The translations under genes and the position numbers were made by a program. From Chromobacterium vaccinii (GTDB lineage: Bacteria; Pseudomonadota; Gammaproteobacteria; Burkholderiales; Chromobacteriaceae), in NCBI RefSeq assembly GCF_000971335.1, contig NZ_JZJL01000041.1, positions 1 to 46,596 of the forward strand: a stretch of DNA of 46,596 nucleotides, in the 5' to 3' direction. The notes beneath the pieces are model-generated. The model had not been told where the DNA came from. It saw only the letters and a program-made list of their open reading frames with translations, and searched no databases. Position 1 is the stretch's first letter, and every line of letters starts with the position of its first letter. This document shows positions 42,271 through 46,596 of the stretch, one piece after another.

Positions 42271-43010
42271 GCTTGCGCATCTGCGTGCTGGTGCCGGTGG
42301 GCGTCGATACCTTCAACCAGCCGATACTGGAATCCATCCGCCCGGTTATCCCGGCCGATGTCGAGGTGGAGGTGCGCAACCTGCCGCGCGGCACCAGCCA
42401 TATCCAGGACCGCATCGACTGGCTGGCCAACGGCCTGGCGGTGGTGGAAACGGCGCTGCAGCTGGAGCGCGAGGGTTTCGACGGCATCTGGCTCAGCGAC
42501 TTCGACATGTGCGGCGTCGAAGCCGCGCGCGAGGCGGTGAACATCCCCATTGTCGGCGGCTTTCCGACTGCGGCATTCAGCGCGCTGCTGCTCAGCCAGC
42601 GCTTCTCCATCGTCACCGTGCTGCAGTCGACGCTGGCGATGCAGCATGGCCATGTCCAGGCTTACGGCCTGCAGGATTCGTTCAGCTCGATCCGGGCGAT
42701 AGACTGCCCGGTGGACCAGCTGTCCAATATGGATGTGGTGGTGCCCAAGGTATACGAATGCGCGCTGGAGGCTGTCCGCCGCGATGGCGCGCAGTCCATC
42801 CTGCTTGGCTGCACCGGCTTCGTCGGCGTGGCGCGCCGGGTGGAGCAACTGCTGGAGGCGACGCTGGGCTGCTACGTGCCGGTGATCGACCCCAACCAGG
42901 CCGGCTTCAGCTTGCTGCTGTCGCTGGCGCGGATGCGGGTGCGCCCCAGTCGGCTGTGCTACGGCAAGGAGTCGCTGCCGGTGATCACCTCGCTGTCGCG
43001 GCAGGCTTGA
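42267..43010 (+). CDS. Asp/Glu/hydantoin racemase-family protein lacking the first catalytic Cys
   Basis: This 247-residue protein has the racemase fold seen in hydantoin and Asp/Glu racemases: LRICVLVPVGVDTFNQPILE at the start, VPVIDPNQAG near the end. The second catalytic cysteine, C182, is present (ILLGCTGFVGVARRVEQLL). At the first site, where family members read GCFxDPG or similar, this protein reads S77-D-F-D-M-C82-G, so Asp replaces Cys and a Cys appears four residues later. A two-base racemisation is therefore unlikely in the usual form; a lyase, decarboxylase or isomerase role is possible. Its ATG overlaps the DUF917 stop by 4 nt. Confidence 0.9.
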   Translation: MSLRICVLVPVGVDTFNQPILESIRPVIPADVEVEVRNLPRGTSHIQDRIDWLANGLAVVETALQLEREGFDGIWLSDFDMCGVEAAREAVNIPIVGGFPTAAFSALLLSQRFSIVTVLQSTLAMQHGHVQAYGLQDSFSSIRAIDCPVDQLSNMDVVVPKVYECALEAVRRDGAQSILLGCTGFVGVARRVEQLLEATLGCYVPVIDPNQAGFSLLLSLARMRVRPSRLCYGKESLPVITSLSRQA

Positions 43011-43023
43011 CGGCTTGCCGACG

Positions 43024-43050
43024 AAAAATCCCCGCTGCGGCGGGGGTTTT
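43024..43050. terminator. bidirectional terminator between the racemase-like gene and the transporter
   Basis: CCCCGC-TGCG-GCGGGG (43030-43045) is flanked by AAAAAT on one side and GTTTTCTTT on the other, so it ends transcription from both convergent genes. Confidence 0.88.
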
Positions 43051-43053
43051 CTT

Positions 43054-44037
43054 TCAGGCGCGGGCTTCTGCCAGCTGCCGTTTGCGGAAGCGCTGGGCCA
43101 GCATCGCGCACACCATCAGCTGGATCTGGTGGAACAGCATCAAGGGCAGCACGATGGCGCCGATCGCGTGGCCGGCGAACAGAACCTTGGCCATCGGCAC
43201 GCCGCTGGCCAGGCTCTTCTTCGAGCCGCAGAACAAGATGGTGATCCGGTCTTCGCGGCTGAAGCCCAGCTTGCGGCCGGTCAGCGAGGTGATCGCCAGC
43301 AGGAGGCCCAGCAGGATGGCGTTGACCGCCAGCAGGCCAGCCAGCGCCGCTGGCGGCGTCTGTTGCCACAGTCCGCTGATCACCGCCGCGCTGAACGCGG
43401 TGTACACCACCATCAGGATCGACCCCTGGTCCACGTATTTCAGCAAGGCCTTGTGCTTGTCCACCCAGCCGCCTATCCAGCGGCGGGCGATCTGGCCGGC
43501 GATGAAGGGCAGCAGCAACTGGTAGACGATGTCCAGCGCAGACCCCATGTTCTGCGCCGCGCCGCTGTGGCTGGCCATCAGCCAGCCCACCAGCAGCGGG
43601 GTGATGAAGATGCCCAGCAGGTTGGACGCGGTGGCGCTGCAGATGGCGGCCGGCACATTGCCCTGGGTCATCGAGGTGAAGGCGATCGACGACTGCACGG
43701 TGGACGGCAGCATGCACAGGTAGAGCACGCCCAGGTACAGCTCCGGCGTCACCAGCGGCGTCAGCACCGGCTTGAGCAGCAGGCCCAGCAGCGGAAACAG
43801 CGCGAAAGTGCAGGCGAGCACGGTCAGGTGCAGCCGCCAGTGGCCGGCGCCGGCCACCACCGCTTCGCGCGACAACTTGGCGCCGTGCAGGAAGAACAGC
43901 AGGCCGATCGCCAGATTGGTAGCCAAGTTGAAGATCTGCGCGGCCTGGCCGGAGCAGGGCAGCAGGCTGGCAAGCGCGACGGTGGCCAGCAATGCGAGGG
44001 TGAAGGAATCCAACAGCTTGGGCATGGCATCGGGCAT
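43054..44037 (-). CDS. bile acid:sodium symporter-like (SBF-like/YfeH-type) transporter
   Basis: This 327-residue inner-membrane protein has about nine or ten helices and the hallmarks of the SBF-like family: LAIGLLFFLHGAKLSREAVV near the N-terminus, LYLCMLPSTVQSSIAFTSMT, then GNVPAAICSATASNLLGIFI, and FCGSKKSLASGVPMAKVLFA. The polar TSMTQGN-type segment corresponds to the crossover region that binds Na+ and substrate. The substrate cannot be told; organic anions or steroid-like compounds are typical. It is divergent from the LysR-type gene at 44119 over 81 bp, so that regulator probably controls it. Confidence 0.92.
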   Translation of the reverse strand: MPDAMPKLLDSFTLALLATVALASLLPCSGQAAQIFNLATNLAIGLLFFLHGAKLSREAVVAGAGHWRLHLTVLACTFALFPLLGLLLKPVLTPLVTPELYLGVLYLCMLPSTVQSSIAFTSMTQGNVPAAICSATASNLLGIFITPLLVGWLMASHSGAAQNMGSALDIVYQLLLPFIAGQIARRWIGGWVDKHKALLKYVDQGSILMVVYTAFSAAVISGLWQQTPPAALAGLLAVNAILLGLLLAITSLTGRKLGFSREDRITILFCGSKKSLASGVPMAKVLFAGHAIGAIVLPLMLFHQIQLMVCAMLAQRFRKRQLAEARA

Positions 44038-44082
44038 TCGTTGTTTGATCTTGCTATTGAAGCGCGGATTAATTAAGAATAC

Positions 44083-44092
44083 AAATGCATTT
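44083..44092. promoter_or_regulatory. palindrome between the transporter and LysR genes
   Basis: AAATGCATTT is a 10-bp perfect palindrome in the AT-rich 81-bp divergent region, 27 nt before the LysR start. It is a short operator candidate for the LysR-type protein, found by eye. Confidence 0.35.
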
Positions 44093-44118
44093 ATCTGATC
44101 AATTAAAAAGATATTTTT

Positions 44119-45048
44119 ATGAATTTCACGCTGAGACAGCTAAGAGCCTTCTGCCGGGTGGCCGAGCATGCCAGTTTCAGCCGGGCCGGCGATGAGCTGG
44201 GCCTGACCCAGCCGGCGGTCAGCCGCGCGGTGCGCGAGCTGGAGCAGGCGCTGGAATTGCGCCTGCTGGACCGCACCACCCGCGAAGTGGCACTGACCGC
44301 GGCCGGCGCGCGGCTGCTGACCAAGCTCAGGCGGGCGCTGGAGGAGTTGGACGAGGTGCTGGACGCCGCGCGCAAGGAGAGCGAGCAGGCGCTGGGCAGC
44401 GTCCACGTCGCCAGCAGTCCGACGCTGTCGGCCAGCTTGATGCCGGCCATCGTTTCCGCCTGCCGCGAACGCTATCCGCAACTCGGCCTGCTCCTGCATG
44501 ATCAGGTCCAGCGCCTGAATGTCGCGGCGGTGCGCGGCGGCGAGGTGGATTTTGGTTTGGTGGTGGAGCCGGAGCCCTGCGACGATCTGGAACAAGAAAC
44601 GGTGCTGATCGACGACTTCTGGCTGGTGTGCCGCGCCGATCACCCGTTGGTCGCCGGGGAGCGGGTGGAGTGGCGGCAACTGGACGGCGAGGCGCTGGTA
44701 TTGCTGGACGGCAGTTCCGGCAGCCGGCCGCTGATAGACCAGCTGCTGCGCGAGCATGGCCTGGATTGTCCGGTGGCGCAGCAATTGGGCCATTCCCATT
44801 CGGTGTTCCGCATGGTGGCCGCAGGCATCGGCGTCAGCGTGTCGCCGGGGCTTGCAATGCCTTTGCCGGAGAACTGTGGCCTGACGGCGCGTCCCTTGTC
44901 GCCGCGGGCCAGCCGCCGCATCGTGCTGATCCGCCGGCGCAATCGCACGCTGTCGCCGGCCGCGGAGCGGGTATGGCAGCTGGTGCTGGAGATGCGCGGA
45001 CAGTTGCAGGCGCTGGCGCAGGGCGCAGGACAGGCGGGGCGGCTTTGA
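44119..45048 (+). CDS. LysR-family transcriptional regulator
   Basis: This 309-residue LTTR has the HTH MNFTLRQLRAFCRVAEHASF plus SRAGDELGLTQPAVSRAVRE and the linker LEQALELRLLDRTTREVALT. An effector domain follows, with GSVHVASSPTLSASLMPAIV as its first strand region and SFRMVAAGIGVSVSPGLAM-like VFRMVAAGIGVSVSPGLAMP late. It starts at ATG 44119 in an AT-rich leader. Position makes it the probable regulator of the divergent SBF-like transporter; no effector can be named. Confidence 0.93.
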   Translation: MNFTLRQLRAFCRVAEHASFSRAGDELGLTQPAVSRAVRELEQALELRLLDRTTREVALTAAGARLLTKLRRALEELDEVLDAARKESEQALGSVHVASSPTLSASLMPAIVSACRERYPQLGLLLHDQVQRLNVAAVRGGEVDFGLVVEPEPCDDLEQETVLIDDFWLVCRADHPLVAGERVEWRQLDGEALVLLDGSSGSRPLIDQLLREHGLDCPVAQQLGHSHSVFRMVAAGIGVSVSPGLAMPLPENCGLTARPLSPRASRRIVLIRRRNRTLSPAAERVWQLVLEMRGQLQALAQGAGQAGRL

Positions 45049-45103
45049 TCGGGGGAGGGGGCGCCCGGACGCCGCCATTGCAGCGGGTCCTGGCGCCTGG
45101 AGC

Positions 45104-45445
45104 TTACTGGGCGGTGTTGGATGCCCAAACCGGGATCTTCGGCTCGTAGATCACCAGGTTGCCGTCATCCTGCATGGTGACGAAACATCCGGGCTTGCCG
45201 TTGGTGCCGGATGCCCACAGCGCTTTGCCGTGGAAGTCGTACAGCACAAAGTTGCCATCGGTCTGCATGATGGCGCGCATGGCGTCCTTGCCATTGGTGT
45301 TGGAGGCCCACAGCGGATGGTGGTTGGCCATCCGGTACAGCACCAGGTTGCCGTCGCTTTGCAGAATCAGCTGGTAGGCGCCGTTGGTCGACAGCAGGTA
45401 TTCGTTGATGCCCAGGACCTGATTGGGGAGAAGGGTGCTTGCCAT
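45104..45445 (-). CDS. single-domain B-lectin (monocot mannose-binding lectin fold)
   Basis: This 113-residue protein is one complete beta-prism II lectin domain with three QxDxNxVxY-type mannose-binding motifs: QSDGNLVLY (29-37), QTDGNFVLY (61-69) and QDDGNLVIY (92-100). AAGGAG lies 9 nt before the ATG at 45445; longer in-frame codons upstream lack such a site. There is no signal peptide, no membrane segment and no fused killing domain, unlike lectin-like bacteriocins, which carry two such domains. Possible roles are binding of mannosylated glycans on rival bacteria, fungi or hosts. It is convergent with the LysR gene, with the AT-rich region behind it. Confidence 0.92.
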   Translation of the reverse strand: MASTLLPNQVLGINEYLLSTNGAYQLILQSDGNLVLYRMANHHPLWASNTNGKDAMRAIMQTDGNFVLYDFHGKALWASGTNGKPGCFVTMQDDGNLVIYEPKIPVWASNTAQ

Positions 45446-45871
45446 GTTGCCACTCCTTGAAATGAGGTTGTCAGGAAAAGCTGAGGCAGAAAGCGATGTG
45501 GATTGCGGTTGGCCAAGTTTTACAATGCCAGCTGCTATCCACATGCTGGTCGCATGGTATTTCCAATCCGGCGGCGGCGCAATATATAAATTCCTGGAAT
45601 GTAGATATTTGAGCGGGAAATATGGATTTCATGTCTTAAAGTACAGCTTTATTATTTTTCGACTTGATTTTTTAGCATGGTTGTATAGTTTTGAAACGCT
45701 TTTCTGAAATGTCGGAATTGCTATCTTGATAATTAGGCGCAGTGTTTTTGTGTAACAATTTCAGGTTGATTCTGAATAATTAAAAATGTGATTGTTCATC
45801 GTTCTGATTCAGTTTTCGTTTTGTCCGGAATGTATTTCATTGAGTTTCGGAAAGTGGCATGTGCTGGATTT
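45446..45871. other. AT-rich intergenic region upstream of the lectin gene
   Basis: The stretch 45560-45870 is markedly richer in A and T than the rest of the window and has no convincing gene on either strand. It probably contains the lectin promoter, but no single well-spaced -35/-10 pair stands out. The base composition suggests acquired DNA, joined at about 45872 to an IS fragment. Confidence 0.6.
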
Positions 45872-46190
45872 GGAGAGGCTCTGTTGCCTAAATCCGCGCG
45901 CTGAAGGCTTGGTAAGCTAGCAACATGACCAAGCCTGCTTCGGAACAGTATCGAACCGCTAACTGGCAAGCCTGCAAGCAAGCCCTGATCCAGCGCGGCT
46001 CGCTGTCCATCTGGCTGGATGTGAACATGAAGTGGCAGGCAAGATCGCAAGTAAAGCGAGGTCGGGCGCAGACCTGCAGCGATGCGGCCATTCAGTTCTG
46101 CTTGACCGTCAAGGCCTGCTCGGTCTGACGTTGCGACAGACCATCGGTTTCATCCAAAGCCTGTTCAAGCTGGCGGGCCTGGCTGAATGA
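45872..46190 (+). mobile_element. IS5-family transposase remnant (truncated and frameshifted)
   Basis: The reading frame from ATG 45925 gives MTKPASEQYRTANWQACKQA followed by LIQRGSLSIWLDVNMKWQAR. This is the N-terminus of IS5-family transposases (typically ...YRTTNW...LKRRGSLLVWLD...W). It stops at a TGA after VKACSV. One base appears to be lost near 46114-46118: in another frame the text continues LTLRQTIGFIQSLFKLAGLA and stops at 46190, as expected from intact relatives. The end of the element and the catalytic DDE part are missing. GGCTCTGTTGC at about 45877-45887 looks like its left end. It is inactive. Confidence 0.8.
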
Positions 46191-46198
46191 GCCGATAC

Positions 46199-46228
46199 AA
46201 AAGCGGGCAAGACCAATGGCCTTGCCCG
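46199..46228 (-). terminator. terminator after the partial repeat-protein gene
   Basis: CGGGCAAG (46204-46211) and CTTGCCCG (46221-46228) form a perfect 8-bp stem with a 9-nt loop. Reading on the minus strand it is followed by CTTTTG, 34 nt past the stop at 46262. Confidence 0.55.
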
Positions 46229-46261
46229 TTTCGCTTGCGGCCTGCCGCCGCCGCGATGGTC

Positions 46262-46596
46262 TTAATAGCCCAGCAACTGCCAAACGCCATCGGTTTCATT
46301 GGCGAAAGTGGTGGCAGTTTCCAGCGTGCGGGTCTGGTAGTTGGACGCGCGCGAGGCGATATGTACTTCTACGCGGCCGCTCGGGGTGTTGGCGGTCTTG
46401 ATGAAGGCCAGGTCATTGTTGGTCAGCAGCTGCCAAGTGCCGTCGTTTTCGTTGCCGAAGGTGGTGGCGGTTTCCAGCGTGCGGGTCTGATAGTTGGACG
46501 CGCGCGAGGCAATGTGCACTTCTACGTTGCCGCTCGGGGTGTTGGCGGTCTTGATGAAAGCCAGATCGCCGTTCGCCAGCAACTGCCAGGTGCCGT
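46262..46596 (-). CDS. 3' end of a 51-residue-repeat protein (beta-propeller lectin-like), partial
   Basis: The coding sequence enters from the right edge of the window on the minus strand, so its start is not visible. At least two full repeats are present: DLAFIKTANTPSGNVEVHIA followed by SRASNYQTRTLETATTF and NENDGTWQLL, then a near-copy ending DGVWQLLGY. A third begins at the edge (TWQLLANGDLAF). The spacing is 153 bp (51 residues). The repeats resemble FG-GAP/Psathyrella-velutina-lectin-like beta-propeller blades, but the Ca-binding DxDxDG part is not seen here. A role as glycan-binding protein fits the neighbouring B-lectin gene; it is an inference. Confidence 0.7.
   Translation of the reverse strand, partial: GTWQLLANGDLAFIKTANTPSGNVEVHIASRASNYQTRTLETATTFGNENDGTWQLLTNNDLAFIKTANTPSGRVEVHIASRASNYQTRTLETATTFANETDGVWQLLGY
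46265..46596. repeat. tandem 153-bp coding repeats
   Basis: The block CAGCAACTGCC or CAGCAGCTGCC recurs at 46271, 46424 and 46577, exactly 153 bp apart. The intervening copies are nearly identical at the DNA level (for example TTCCAGCGTGCGGGTCTG and GTTGGACGCGCGCGAGGC in both), which implies recent amplification or gene conversion. Confidence 0.85.

Overview
The window looks like chromosomal DNA of a Chromobacterium species (Betaproteobacteria, Neisseriales). The strongest evidence is phhA: its 297-residue product matches, as I remember it, the structurally studied C. violaceum phenylalanine hydroxylase almost residue for residue, with a few substitutions. That suggests a sister species or divergent strain. 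High GC, strongly biased third positions and a CphA-like subclass B2 metallo-beta-lactamase fit as well.

Layout. 1-167: tRNA-Asp and tRNA-Val, minus strand. 379-3570: accA, tilS and a small unknown gene. 3591-10623: a TonB-dependent receptor, lpxH, two cyclophilins (cytoplasmic and periplasmic), a FadL-type porin and cysteine dioxygenase. 10790-12339: an Lrp-type regulator divergent from phhA. 12345-17652: a compact 5-oxoproline operon (pxpB, pxpC, pxpA, DUF969, DUF979, pcp) with a divergent MarR-like regulator. 17675-20402: a tail-anchored unknown protein and two tandemly duplicated solute-binding proteins. 20418-23052: a DUF1800/DUF1501 export pair. 23144-27452: a TPP-riboswitch-controlled thiamine ABC transporter operon, thiB-[GNAT]-thiP-thiQ. 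27442-31958: MarR/VOC, AraC/PEBP, a damaged yidD-like gene and GNAT/LysR. 32001-35223: pbpG and uvrB. 35248-38473: an unknown 520-residue protein divergent from the B2 metallo-beta-lactamase, then an unknown 233-residue protein. 38613-43050: a bacterial enhancer-binding-type regulator with a C-terminal repeat domain, overlapping a DUF917 gene and a racemase-like gene. 43054-45048: an SBF-like transporter divergent from a LysR regulator. 45104-46596: a mannose-lectin-type gene, an AT-rich stretch, an IS5-family remnant and the 3' end of a 51-residue-repeat protein that runs off the window.

How the genes work together. In the 5-oxoproline operon, Pcp would release pyroglutamate from peptides, DUF969/DUF979 are candidate membrane transport partners, and PxpABC would open the ring to glutamate using ATP; start/stop overlaps couple several of the genes. 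The thiamine operon is one transcription unit, and an acetyltransferase of unknown substrate is translationally coupled into it. Many regulators (Lrp, MarR twice, LysR twice, the AAA+ regulator) have clear inverted repeats in their divergent promoter regions; these were found by eye and are reported as candidates. The last 1.5 kb has lower GC, lectin-like genes and an IS fragment, and looks like acquired accessory DNA. All functions come from recognising families in the sequence; no database search was run.
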